From positions 4,096,001 to 4,160,000 of the forward strand of contig NZ_CP144906.1 of the NCBI RefSeq assembly GCF_036699995.1: a stretch of 64,000 nt of DNA. Direction: 5' to 3'. Position 1 is the first letter of the stretch. The number at the start of each line of letters is the position of its first letter. The notes under the pieces were generated by a model. The model was not told the origin of the DNA, did no database searches, and saw only the letters and a program-made list of their open reading frames with translations. The stretch comes from Clostridium beijerinckii. Lineage in GTDB: Bacteria; Bacillota; Clostridia; Clostridiales; Clostridiaceae. A program made the position numbers and the translations under genes. Below are positions 17,756-26,552 of the stretch, piece after piece.

Positions 17756-18745
17756 TTATACTTTTGTTGTCTTTTTCATACTTGCTATTATTCTAAATAC
17801 TAACAATAGTATTGCAACACCTGCAACTGCAGATAAAATATATCCAAAATTATCTGGAAGACCTGCAACAGAATAATCTGGCATTAATGCATTAAAGCTA
17901 AATCCATTTTCCATACCTTTAGGTATAAATCCTAACGCATTACCACCTGTTACTACAGAACTTATTTCATCAGTTCCCCATTCTCCCCAAGCTGTACCTG
18001 TAGCTAATAACCCTAATGGTGAGAGGCATATTAGTGCTATTATTAATCCATATACAGGCTTTGATTTTGTAGTAGCTCCCTCATAAATAATTCCTGGTGA
18101 AACCTTTTTTATAAAGCTTAATACGCCAACAGTTATAATTCCTTCTAATACTCCTGCAACTACAAGATGTGGAATAAGCATTGAAGGTATAGTAATTGAT
18201 AAAGGATAAGGACAATATAGCGGTATACCTGCTGCATCTTTAAAAAGTAATGGCTGTACTCCGAATTCTATTGCTGCACATAAAGCGGCCAAATTTATTC
18301 CAATATACGATGCAATAAATGTCCCAATATATTCTCCTTTCTCTGTCTTAAATTTCTCTTTTAAAAACTTATAAATATAATAACCTACAAATGGTATGAC
18401 GAATGCCATATTAAAGCAATTGGCTCCAAAGGCTAAAATACCTCCATCATTAAATAGTAATGCTTGAAGCAAAAGTGCTATCGTCACTGAAATACATGCC
18501 GCCTCAGGGCCTAAAAGAATTGCAATTAAAGTTCCTCCTACAGCATGTCCAGTGGTTCCGCCTGGTAACGGAACATTGAACATCATTGTTAAAAATGATA
18601 GTGATGCACCTACTCCCATAAGCGGCAATTTCTTTTTAGTTACCTCTTTATTTACTTTTTTTACAGCTCTTGTCCAAACTGGAATCATTGCCGCACCCAT
18701 AACTGCGCAGGTAGCTGGGCTTAGATAATTGTCTGGAATATGCAT
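17756..18745 (-). CDS. nikMN: nickel ECF transporter substrate-binding membrane protein (NikM-NikN fusion)
   Basis: 329 residues from the ATG at 18745, which follows AAAGGAGGAATTAAA; the 28 codons upstream in frame lack a site. The N-terminus MHIPDNYLSPATCAVMGA is the metal-binding start of CbiM/NikM (Met1, His2 bind the ion) and matches the NikM type (MHIPDGYLSP in family members) rather than CbiM (MHIMEGYLPP). Six or more helices follow, with GHAVGGTLIAILLGP. The C-terminal 100 residues (MPDYSVAGL..., last helix) correspond to NikN, fused. Confidence 0.88.
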   Translation of the reverse strand: MHIPDNYLSPATCAVMGAAMIPVWTRAVKKVNKEVTKKKLPLMGVGASLSFLTMMFNVPLPGGTTGHAVGGTLIAILLGPEAACISVTIALLLQALLFNDGGILAFGANCFNMAFVIPFVGYYIYKFLKEKFKTEKGEYIGTFIASYIGINLAALCAAIEFGVQPLLFKDAAGIPLYCPYPLSITIPSMLIPHLVVAGVLEGIITVGVLSFIKKVSPGIIYEGATTKSKPVYGLIIALICLSPLGLLATGTAWGEWGTDEISSVVTGGNALGFIPKGMENGFSFNALMPDYSVAGLPDNFGYILSAVAGVAILLLVFRIIASMKKTTKV

Positions 18746-18825
18746 TTTAATTCCTCCTTTAAAGCATGTTAAAATAATTAGACTTGCTATTTCCTCAATA
18801 TACCCAATTTTTAATAAAAACAAAA

Positions 18826-18873
18826 CCACAAAAACTGATTACAAATAAAGCAATCAACCTTCGTGGTTATTAA
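18826..18873 (-). terminator. stem-loop with T-run between hypB and nikMN
   Basis: AACCACGAAGGTTGATT...AATCAGTTTTTGTGGTT followed by TTGTTTTTATT on the minus strand. It may end the hypB transcript or act as an attenuator in the nikMN leader. I could not recognise a NiCo riboswitch consensus around it. Confidence 0.55.
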
Positions 18874-18895
18874 TAATCCAAATTAATCTATTAAT

Positions 18896-18986
18896 TTATA
18901 TATGTTGCAATTCACAATTACAGCTAAAATTCTTTTAATATTTTTAGAATTACGCTGAAGAATTATTTTTGCCATATATATTGTGT
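18896..18986 (+). repeat. MITE-like 90-bp palindromic repeat, copy 1
   Basis: Begins TATATATGTTGCAATTCACA, has an internal AATTCTTTTAATATTTTTAG/AATT palindrome, ends GCCATATATA. Near-identical copies lie at 23192-23290 (inverted) and 54176-54290. No coding capacity. Confidence 0.75.
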
Positions 18987-18989
18987 AAA

Positions 18990-19031
18990 AACTGTATACC
19001 CTCGTAGTATACAATTTTATGATACTATACA
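18990..19031. promoter_or_regulatory. GTATAC inverted repeats in the hypB-nikMN gap
   Basis: GTATAC-CCTCGTA-GTATAC is followed by AATTTTATGATACTATAC, giving overlapping inverted repeats. Position upstream of nikMN suggests an operator. NikR operators in Proteobacteria are GTATGA-N16-TCATAC, so only partial similarity; the regulator is unknown. Confidence 0.4.
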
Positions 19032-19054
19032 ATTCCAAAATTGTAAATATTAAA

Positions 19055-19714
19055 TTACCTTTGAATTCTTGTTTTTATTTTTTCTTCTATATATGTAACA
19101 AACGAATTTAACCCTTGTCCAGTTCTCGATGATATTCTAAAGGTGGCTGCCAATGGATTTAATTCTTTAACATTTTCTTCTACCTTATTGTCATCAAAGT
19201 CAAAGTATTCCATCATATCATACTTACTTAATACAACTGCATCAGCTTTAGAAAATAGTAATGGATATTTTTCAACCTTATCATCCCCTTCTGGAATACT
19301 TAAAACAGCAATTTTAAAATCTTCACCAAGTTCAAACTCAGCAGGACATACAAGATTACCAATATTCTCAATAAAAATCAAATCAATTTCATCTAAATCA
19401 AAGTATCCTAAGATATTATAAATTGCCTTTGATTCTATATGGCACTCTCCTTCTGTATTAAGCTGAATAACAGAAATTCCAAGTGAATCAATTTTTTCAG
19501 CATCTACTTGTCCCGCAATATCGCCTTCAACTACAGCAATATTAAATTTATCCTTTAATTGTTTTATTAACTCTATAATCAAACTTGTTTTGCCTGTCCC
19601 TGGTGAACCCATCACATTTACTAAATATACATTTTTACTTCTTAAAATTTCTTTAATATCATTGTTGAAATTTTCGTTTAATTCTAGCAGCTGTTTTACA
19701 ACTTTAATTTTCAT
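19055..19714 (-). CDS. hypB: hydrogenase nickel incorporation GTPase HypB
   Basis: 219 residues. Walker A GSPGTGKT (36-43), EGDIAGQVDAEKI, GECHIESKAI (the Cys-His metal site region of HypB), ENIGNLVCPAEFELGE, VVLSKYD (G4-like) and SSRTGQGL. No N-terminal His-rich storage segment. It is a GTP-dependent nickel metallochaperone for [NiFe]-hydrogenase maturation. HypA and hydrogenase structural genes are not in the window. Position upstream of the ECF genes supports nickel as their substrate. Confidence 0.92.
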   Translation of the reverse strand: MKIKVVKQLLELNENFNNDIKEILRSKNVYLVNVMGSPGTGKTSLIIELIKQLKDKFNIAVVEGDIAGQVDAEKIDSLGISVIQLNTEGECHIESKAIYNILGYFDLDEIDLIFIENIGNLVCPAEFELGEDFKIAVLSIPEGDDKVEKYPLLFSKADAVVLSKYDMMEYFDFDDNKVEENVKELNPLAATFRISSRTGQGLNSFVTYIEEKIKTRIQR

Positions 19715-19949
19715 TTATTCACCTCATATCTGCAATTTTTTAATAACTTTATTATTTTGTGTTTCCAATAATCATATGAAATCTCTTTTCTTTATTCTAT
19801 AATAATATATGTTAAGAATAAAATCACAGATTAATTTCGGTCAATTTAGAATTATATAGTCTTTTTATGAAATATGTGACCACCAATCACTTAATATTAC
19901 TAAAAAGCACTTGACTTGTAGTTAACTTCAAGGTATAGAATAATATCAG

Positions 19950-19980
19950 AAACTATAAATAAAAATCTTATTTATAGTTT
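19950..19980. promoter_or_regulatory. 13-bp perfect inverted repeat in hypB/DUF3842 divergent promoter region
   Basis: AAACTATAAATAA-AAATC-TTATTTATAGTTT, 5-base loop, no T-run. An operator for the divergent genes or an mRNA hairpin in the DUF3842 leader. Confidence 0.45.
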
Positions 19981-20055
19981 AGCACTAATTTATTTATACA
20001 TTAACTACTTTTATTAAATTATATCTTAATCATAGCGAAAGGAATGATCATTAAT

Positions 20056-20478
20056 ATGAAAATTGCAGTAATAGATGCACAAGGTGCAGGCCTTGGTCAA
20101 AACATCATAAAGAGGATTCGCAAAGAAATAGATAATGATGTTTATATTATTGCACTTGGTACCAACTCATTTGCTACCTCAAAGATGGTACAAGCTGGTG
20201 CAAATGTTGGTATAAGCGGTGAAAGGGCGATCAGTTCATTTTGCAAGACAACTAAAATAGATAGTATAATAGGACCAATCGGAATAATCTGTAGTGGAGG
20301 TATAAACGGAGAAATTACTACTATGATTTCCAATGCAATATTTAATATGGATTGTACTAAATACATACTTCCATTACAAAAACATGGCATTTATATTCCT
20401 GGAACTAGAAATCTACAAATTAAAGATATAATTGAAGAAATTGTACTTGATATAAAAAATAATATAGAAAAATTCTAA
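20056..20478 (+). CDS. DUF3842 family protein
   Basis: 140 residues from the ATG at 20056; the ATG at 20044 directly abuts AAAGGA and is too close. The sequence MKIAVIDAQGAGLGQNIIKRI, then ALGTNSFATSKMVQAGAN, GPIGIICSGGINGEIT and LPLQKHGIYIPGTRNL is characteristic of DUF3842, a small Rossmann-like cytoplasmic family of unknown function. Divergent from hypB. No further context for its role. Confidence 0.87.
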   Translation: MKIAVIDAQGAGLGQNIIKRIRKEIDNDVYIIALGTNSFATSKMVQAGANVGISGERAISSFCKTTKIDSIIGPIGIICSGGINGEITTMISNAIFNMDCTKYILPLQKHGIYIPGTRNLQIKDIIEEIVLDIKNNIEKF

Positions 20479-20572
20479 TCTAGTATTAATAGATTAAGAT
20501 TAATTTATTAACACGCCTATAATTAATATCCAATAAATATATTCTTGCTTTTATATCATTAAACTATATTTT

Positions 20573-21045
20573 TCACCAAATAAATGGAATAATCCTTTTA
20601 TTATTATTCTTATATTCTTTATAATGTGTCTTGAAGTTATTTTCTAATATCTTTTCTTCAATCTTAATTCTATATCCATAAATGACAGCAATAATTGTTA
20701 TAGTTGCAATAGTTCCAATGATTCTTCTAAGAACTAATGCTATTCCAATTAAAGATAGTATACTTCCGCTATATGCAGGGTGCCTAATGTATCTATATGG
20801 ACCTGTTTAAATTATTTTTTGCTTTAAATCCACTTGCACTGATACGGTGAAAGATCTTCCAAGTGTCAATACTGAATACAACCTCAATATAATTCCAACA
20901 ATGATAACTGCACAGCCTATCCAAAACATTATTTCAGGTAATATCATTAAATAATTTTTTCTACAAAAATGATTCAAAAATATTATAGTTATAGTACCAA
21001 TTACTAGTACTAAGCAATATCCCCTATTCCTTTTTTCTTATTCAA
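20573..21045 (-). pseudogene. isoprenylcysteine carboxyl methyltransferase (ICMT)-family gene, disrupted
   Basis: Minus-strand reading gives GCAVIIVGIILRLYSVLTLG, FTVSVQVDLKQKII, an in-frame TAA, then TGPYRYIRHPAYSGSILSL...YKEYKNNNKRIIPFIW. The GPYRYIRHPxYxG and R-P-x-x motifs are those of membrane-bound ICMT-like methyltransferases. AAA to TAA by one base explains the stop (about 20809). Near the 5' end a six-A run after AAG would need a seventh A to join the presumed start (TTGAATAAGAAA) to the frame. So it carries at least a nonsense and probably a frameshift lesion. Function would be S-adenosylmethionine-dependent methylation at the membrane. Confidence 0.75.
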
Positions 21046-21084
21046 ATCCTTTCTGTTTATAATGAAGTATGACTGAAAATAAAT

Positions 21085-21144
21085 AGACAGTATATTGACT
21101 ACATTGGAATAATATGCTATTGTAATTTTAGACAGTATATTGTC
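21085..21144. promoter_or_regulatory. duplicated GACAGTATATTG operator in MarR promoter
   Basis: AGACAGTATATTGAC at about 21085 and the full palindrome GACAGTATATTGTC at 21131-21144, just before AGGAGGAG. Two copies 46 bases apart in front of a MarR gene indicate probable autoregulation. Confidence 0.6.
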
Positions 21145-21165
21145 CAACTAAGGAGGAGATATTTT

Positions 21166-21714
21166 ATGGATAACTATAAAGCGCTTTTTTTAATACAACA
21201 AATATATGCAACTCTGTTTTCTCTCACTAATAAAATTCAAATTAAGGGTGATGAATATTGTGAACCTTTAACTAGCAGACAGCTTATGGCGATGGTTGCT
21301 ATTATTCATTTACCTGAAAATGAAACAACTCTAAATAATATTGCTAAAAAATTAGGTACAACAAAACAGAGTGTAAAACAATTGATTACTAATTTAGAGA
21401 ACAAAGGATATGTCCTTACTGTGCCAAGCCAATATGATAAACGTGCAGTTAATGTAAAGATTACTAAAGCTGGAACAGATGCCATGATGATAGGTGCCGA
21501 AAAATCGATGGAGTTCTTTGGGATGCTTTCTAAAGGCTTTTCCATTGAAGAAATGGAAATCTTATGGACGTTATTAAAGAAATTATATAGATTTGATGGC
21601 GAAGAACAAGACGGTTTTGAAGAAGAAGCTGAATTTGACATGGGTGAAGATACACTTGAAATACAAAAGAGAGCATTAAATGAATTTGATAGAGCGAGAA
21701 ATGAAGGAAAATAA
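21166..21714 (+). CDS. MarR-family transcriptional regulator
   Basis: 182 residues after AAGGAGGAGATATTTT. Winged helix-turn-helix at about 60-110 (LNNIAKKLGTTKQSVKQLITNLENKGYV, then KRAVNVKITKAG) as in MarR. The C-terminal extension of about 40 acidic residues is longer than usual. Next gene in the same transcript (26 bases on) is a serine hydrolase, so it may respond to a beta-lactam-like or other small molecule; that is inference. Upstream is the broken methyltransferase gene. Confidence 0.9.
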   Translation: MDNYKALFLIQQIYATLFSLTNKIQIKGDEYCEPLTSRQLMAMVAIIHLPENETTLNNIAKKLGTTKQSVKQLITNLENKGYVLTVPSQYDKRAVNVKITKAGTDAMMIGAEKSMEFFGMLSKGFSIEEMEILWTLLKKLYRFDGEEQDGFEEEAEFDMGEDTLEIQKRALNEFDRARNEGK

Positions 21715-21740
21715 AAAATAAATAAAGGCGGTACAATATT

Positions 21741-23185
21741 ATGAATGATATTCTATCTAATAACTCTCAAGATCTTAATGACTTTTTATCTGAGTATATG
21801 AATAAGTGGAAAATTCCTGGAATGGCTGTAGGTATTATTAAAGATGATGAAATAATATATTGCAATGGGTTAGGACTGCGCGATGTCAACAAAAATTTAA
21901 ATGTAACAAAAGACACTTTATTTGCTATAGGTTCTGCAAGTAAATCTTTTACCTCACTATCAATAGGTATATTAGTGGATGAAGGTAAGCTAGATCTTGA
22001 TACTCCTATAAAAAATACATGCCTAGTTTTGAAATGCAAAATAAATATGCTGAAGAACATCTTACATTAAGAGACATGCTTTGTCATCGTTCTGGATTAC
22101 CTAGACATGATATTTTATGGTATACAAATCCTTCTTTAAGCAGAAAAGAATTGGTAGATAAAATTAAGCACTTAGAATTTAGTAAAGATTTCAGAGAAAC
22201 ATGGCAATATAATAATTTGATGTATGCCACAGCTGGCTACCTTGTTGAACTAGTTACAGGAATGACCTGGGAAGAATTCGTGAAATTAAGAATTCTTGAG
22301 CCTCTTGGTATGAACAGCACAAATTTCTCAGTAGAAGCTTTAAAAGAGTATTCTGATTACAGTAAGCCATATGCGCAAAAAGGCGAGGAAATTAATCAAA
22401 TAGACTTTAGAAAACTAGATTCTGTTGCTCCTGCTGGTTCTATGAATTCAAGTTTGACTGATATGCTAAAATGGCTTAGCCTTCATTTAAATAAAGGTAA
22501 AGTAAACGGAAAACAGATTATATCTGAAAAAACTATAAATGAGTTACATTCACCTCAGCTCCCTTGTGAGCTAATTCCTTTAAAATTTGATGAATTACAA
22601 TTTTCATCTTATGCCTTAGGCTGGTTTGTTGAAGCCTATAGAGGAAGAAAACATGTTAACCATGGTGGAAATATAGATGGATTTTGCTCCTATACAAGCT
22701 TTCTTCCAGACGAGAATATTGGCGTAGTTATTCTTACTAATTTAAATAATCCTGTCTGTGCACTGCCTATAGCATACCATATATACGACAAGCTTTTAGG
22801 CCATGAACATAGTGATTTTTGTGAAAAACTAGAGGATGAAGCTGAAAAGATGATGAAAGCAATGGAAGATGCTACTAAGCCTAAAATAGACTCAAAAAAA
22901 GATAACTCAACTCCATCTCACTCCCTTGAAGAGTATACTGGCATATATGAAAATCCAGGATATGGTTCTTTAAAAATCGAAGTAAAAGATAATATCTTAA
23001 AATTAATTTATACTAATATAGACTATACACTTAATCATAAATGCTATGACATTTTTACCATGACAATAATGGAATATTACTTGATTGATGTGACCTTTAA
23101 TTATGATAGCACAGGAAATATTAAAAGTGTTTCAATACCTTTTGAGGAGACTGTAAAAGAAATTTTGTTCATGAAATGTAAATAA
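21741..23185 (+). pseudogene. beta-lactamase-fold serine hydrolase, frameshifted
   Basis: Two frames make one protein. The first (21741-22070) has SxxK as SASK at 65-68. The second, read from about 22019, has QYNNLMYATAG (Y-x-N), NHGGNIDGF (H/K-x-G) and a C-terminal DUF3471-like domain (EEYTGIYENPGYGSLKIE). The switch is at the six-A run near 22008-22014; a seventh A would give DTPIKKYMPSFEMQNKY and restore about 480 residues. This is the class C beta-lactamase/D-aminopeptidase (penicillin-binding) family. The first half alone lacks most of the active site. Real mutation, phase variation or sequencing error cannot be told apart here. Confidence 0.85.
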
Positions 23186-23191
23186 TAATAA

Positions 23192-23290
23192 TATATATAT
23201 TGCAAAAATAATTCTTCATCATAATTCTAAAAATATTGTAAGAATTTTAGCTGTAATTGTGAATTGTGCATTGCAACACATATAATAATA
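23192..23290 (-). repeat. MITE-like 90-bp palindromic repeat, copy 2 (inverted)
   Basis: Reads as the reverse of the 18896 copy: TTGCAAAAATAATTCTTC..., AATTCTAAAAATATTGTAAG, TTTTAGCTGTAATTGTGAAT, TTGCAACACATAT. Lies just after the hydrolase stop codon. Confidence 0.75.
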
Positions 23291-23492
23291 CAGAATTGCA
23301 TTTATAGATCTTCTTTATTTGCAATTCTCTTTTATAAGTTCAGTACATTCTTCTACAGCCTTCTACAGCAATAATATCTGCTCTAAAATCTACTAAAAAA
23401 ACATTGTGAAACTCTATTTTTTTAGCAGTGAAATTTTCAACCTATAGATACTCTTTATTTATTAACAAATACTGATCATGTGTTTTTAATAT
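23291..23492. other. non-coding gap before DUF445 gene 3' end
   Basis: AT-rich, no ORF; a partial repeat TTCTACAGCCTTCTACAGC is seen near 23350-23370. Nothing else recognised. Confidence 0.35.
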
Positions 23493-24734
23493 TTACAAAA
23501 CTCTAATTATCCCTAATACCAGACCAACGCAAAAACCACAAATAGCACCATTTATCCTTATCCACTGCAAGTCATCGCCTACACGCTCTTCAATCAATTT
23601 TATAAGGGTTTCAGTATCCAATCTTTCAATATTATCTCTAACTAATCTGCCTATATTTTCATGATTGGAATTTATGTAACCTGATACACGTTCCTGTATC
23701 TGCTGCTCTAATTTATTTATTAAATTAATATCTTCTGATATACTGTCTATTAAATTATTTAGCATTGGGAGTATATTATCCCTTATGTAATCTTCTTTAA
23801 CATAACCTAATATTGTATTTTTTAATTCATCTAATATTTTTATTGTAAAGTTATTTAGTTCAACATTACTACCTAATCTCATTTTATATTCATCTATTTT
23901 TTGTATAACTTCTTCATTGTTACTTATGTTTCTTATATTGCTCTGCATTAATTCAAGCAGTGTAATTCTACTGGTATTATCATGTTTTTTTAAATCCTTT
24001 AATATTACAACGACTAAATCTTGAGCTATTTTTCCTACTTTATCTTTTCCTAAAACATTTAAGACTGTATTTAATGAATATTGCATTATTCCACTTATCT
24101 TTAGTTTATTTATAGAATTGAATACTATATTTCCAAGTTCATTCTTTACTTTATCTTGCTTTACTATCTCTTCAAGCTTAATAAGTAAATTATCTAAAAT
24201 TTTCTCTTCATAATTATTTCTTAAGAATATGCCAATTAATTTTTCAAGAAAGTTTTTAGAATCTAATGTATTCAAATATTTTTGAATTAGTTTAAGTAAA
24301 GATAAAGAAACTTTTTCTATAGGAATATGCTCTATGACACGTTTAATAACATACATTCCTGCTTCTATTCCTTGCTTAGAACATATAATTTTTTTGCATA
24401 TATTTAATATTTTTTTTACTACTTCTAATTCATGTACTTTATTTATAATACTTGATTTATTGAGCAAATTGTTTTCAACTATTGATACTAACCCTTCTGT
24501 TATTCTTTTACGATTTCTAGGCAGAAGTGCAGTATGTGGAATTGGAATTCCTAATGGATACCGAAAAAGTGCCACTACTGCAAACCAATCTGAAAATCCA
24601 CCTACCACTCCAGCTTCAAATCCACTTTGCAATATAGTTATTATAGGTGTATTTTGTGGAAACAAAGTAATTATAAAACCTATAAACATAATGACTAATA
24701 AAATTAAGGCTCTTTGATTAGTTTTCATTTTCAT
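23493..24734 (-). CDS. DUF445 family membrane-associated protein
   Basis: 413 residues from the ATG at 24734, preceded by GGAGGCTATAAT; upstream in-frame codons to 24797 have no such site. Membrane segment at about 8-28, [36 protein letters not shown]-type motif (about 38-75), which defines DUF445, a long helical middle, and a C-terminal membrane segment ([20 protein letters not shown]) after [10 protein letters not shown]. DUF445 proteins are widespread in Firmicutes with no settled role. Lies 75 bases downstream of apbE on the same strand. Confidence 0.88.
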   Translation of the reverse strand: [413 protein letters not shown]

Positions 24735-24809
24735 ATTATAGCCTCCTATATTGTCAGTATGTAAACATATTGTAAAATTTATACTAGACTGAGGCATAAT
24801 AAAAAAAAA

Positions 24810-25856
24810 TTAATTGGCAAATTTAAATTCTGGATCTAATTTATCTAATTTTATATTCCAACTTGAAGATTTGTAAATATTATAATCAGAAGTTATTGCC
24901 ATGCACGAAACACCTTGCAAACTGTCTATAAATTTCAAACCATTATCTACACCTGCTATAAAAACAGTTTTGGTTAAAATATCAGCAAGCATATTGCTAT
25001 CAGGAATACTGCTGTCTACGACTATAGTTACACTCATTACACCATTATCTGTTGGATATCCTGTGCTTGGGTTTAATATGTGATGATACCTCTTACCATC
25101 CTTTATAAAATATCTTTCATAATCTCCAGAAGTAGAAAGTGCTTGTTCTGATAAATTAATTATGCCTACATAATCTTGATCGCTATCTTTTCTAGGATGC
25201 TTAACTCCAACATTCCATGGTGTTCCATCTGGCTTTTTACCAACTGTATATATAGAACTACCTCCAAGACTTATAATCCCGCCTTTAATATCGTAGTTTT
25301 TATAAATTTTCAACACTTCATCTGCAGCAAATCCTTTAGCTATTCCACCTAAATCTATTGCCATACCTTCTTTTAGTAACTTAATACTATTATTTTCCTC
25401 ATTTATACTGATATCATTATATCCAACTAGCGGTAGTTTTGATTTAATCTCTTCATCTGTAGGTATTCTTTCGTTATCAGTTCCTATTCCCCAAAGATTT
25501 ACAAGTGGGCCTACAGTTATGTCAAATACACCATTACTCAATTTAGAATACTTAACTGCGATTTCAACCATTTTAATAATCTCCGGATGTACTTGTACAT
25601 ATTCTTTACCTGCAGCTTGATTAATTTTACTTATATCACTGTTATCTATAGTCACACTTGCCATTTGCTCAATCTCATCTAATCTTGAAAGAGATGCTTC
25701 TATAGCTTCATTAGCTTTTGGACCATATGCTTTAAGCTGAAAAACTGTATCCATTTTCAATGCTGTTTTAGTAATAATCTCCTGATTCTTTGAACACCCT
25801 GAAAAAATAAGAATACATAGTATGCATGTCATTAACATAGATATTTTTTTAATCAC
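24810..25856 (-). CDS. apbE: FAD:protein FMN transferase (ApbE), lipoprotein
   Basis: 348 residues, GTG start with GAGGG eight bases upstream. Lipobox IFSGC at about 17-21 puts it on the outer membrane face. ApbE motifs: MDTVFQLKAYGP, FDITVGPLVNLWGIG, AIDLGGIAKGFAADEV, GGSSIYTVGKKPDG, HHILNPSTGYPTDNGVMSVTIV. It transfers FMN from FAD to Thr of exported flavoproteins such as Rnf/Nqr subunits. No such partner lies in the window. DUF445 follows in the same direction. Confidence 0.94.
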   Translation of the reverse strand: MIKKISMLMTCILCILIFSGCSKNQEIITKTALKMDTVFQLKAYGPKANEAIEASLSRLDEIEQMASVTIDNSDISKINQAAGKEYVQVHPEIIKMVEIAVKYSKLSNGVFDITVGPLVNLWGIGTDNERIPTDEEIKSKLPLVGYNDISINEENNSIKLLKEGMAIDLGGIAKGFAADEVLKIYKNYDIKGGIISLGGSSIYTVGKKPDGTPWNVGVKHPRKDSDQDYVGIINLSEQALSTSGDYERYFIKDGKRYHHILNPSTGYPTDNGVMSVTIVVDSSIPDSNMLADILTKTVFIAGVDNGLKFIDSLQGVSCMAITSDYNIYKSSSWNIKLDKLDPEFKFAN

Positions 25857-25976
25857 TTTAATCGCCCTCGTAATTCAATTTAATAAATTTATTAACCTAC
25901 CAAACATTTTACATCATTTTAGAGTCATTTTATAGAATTTTTTCCAATAAAGTAATATTTTCTATTTAGCATTTTA
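25857..25976. other. promoter region of apbE
   Basis: AT-rich leader between apbE and the first giant palindrome. No ORF seen. Confidence 0.35.
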
Positions 25977-26272
25977 TAGATAAACAGTATATAACTTAGA
26001 CTTATGCGCATACCTCACCGAAATGAATAATATACTTTTGTTCCAGTTTCTAGGTAATTCTGATGGGTGATTCTAAGGCTATAAAGTTGCACCCAAAGTG
26101 CTAGCCTCAAAGAACAAGCTCTGAACTAGCACATTTGGAACAACTTATAGCCAAAGAATCACATCCATCAAAATTACCAATGAAACATTCCACAAAAATA
26201 TATTACCCATTTCTAGTTGGGATATATTTCATAGTATAAATCTAACTTATAATTGGCTTATCTATATAGATG
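25977..26272. repeat. giant palindromic repeat, copy A1 (about 295 bp)
   Basis: Begins TATAGATAAAC and ends TTATCTATATA. Its two halves pair over about 200 bases (for example GTAATTCTGATGGGTGATTC with GAATCACATCCATCAAAATT), closing on GTGCTAG/CTAGCAC and an apical AGAACAAGCTCT loop. A nearly identical copy is inverted at 44533-44826. No credible ORF; non-autonomous, MITE-like or structured RNA. Confidence 0.85.
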
Positions 26273-26552
26273 AACATATTAACAAATTTACTAAAACTTT
26301 AAGCTCATATATTCACTAGAAATCATAAATATATTTGTGGAGAAAACATTTGAAAATGAGCTGTTAAAGGTTCTTAGCTGTAGGTTGTTCCATTTTAGCT
26401 TGTCAAACTGAAAGTTGGAGCATGCTAAAGTGGATACAACCTGCTGCTTAGAACCTTCAGCGATATTTTCATAGCTTTTCGGAATCAAAATATTTATGAT
26501 TTTGGTGAGTTATACGCATAAGTATATATTATAGTTGGGTTATCTATATATT
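26273..26552. repeat. giant palindromic repeat, copy B1 (about 280 bp)
   Basis: Adjacent to A1. Arms pair through AATCATAAATAT, GAAAAT, AAGGTTCT, GTTGT and TTTAGC, closing on a CTTGTC...GGAGCATGC head. Right end AGTTGGGTTATCTATATA matches the A-type terminus TATAGATAACCCAACT. Related truncated copies at 4007-4125 and 41546-41650, and a relative at 54330-54515. Confidence 0.8.

Noticed and set aside
18826..19054. NiCo riboswitch upstream of nikMN
   Set aside because: A stem with T-run and GTATAC repeats are present, but I could not place the conserved junction of that riboswitch.
22019..23185. Second hydrolase frame as an independent gene
   Set aside because: It lacks the SxxK region and its own binding site, and joins the upstream frame by one base in a poly-A run.
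26291..26488. 65-codon minus-strand ORF
   Set aside because: Lies entirely inside the palindromic repeat B1; open only because of the repeat sequence.
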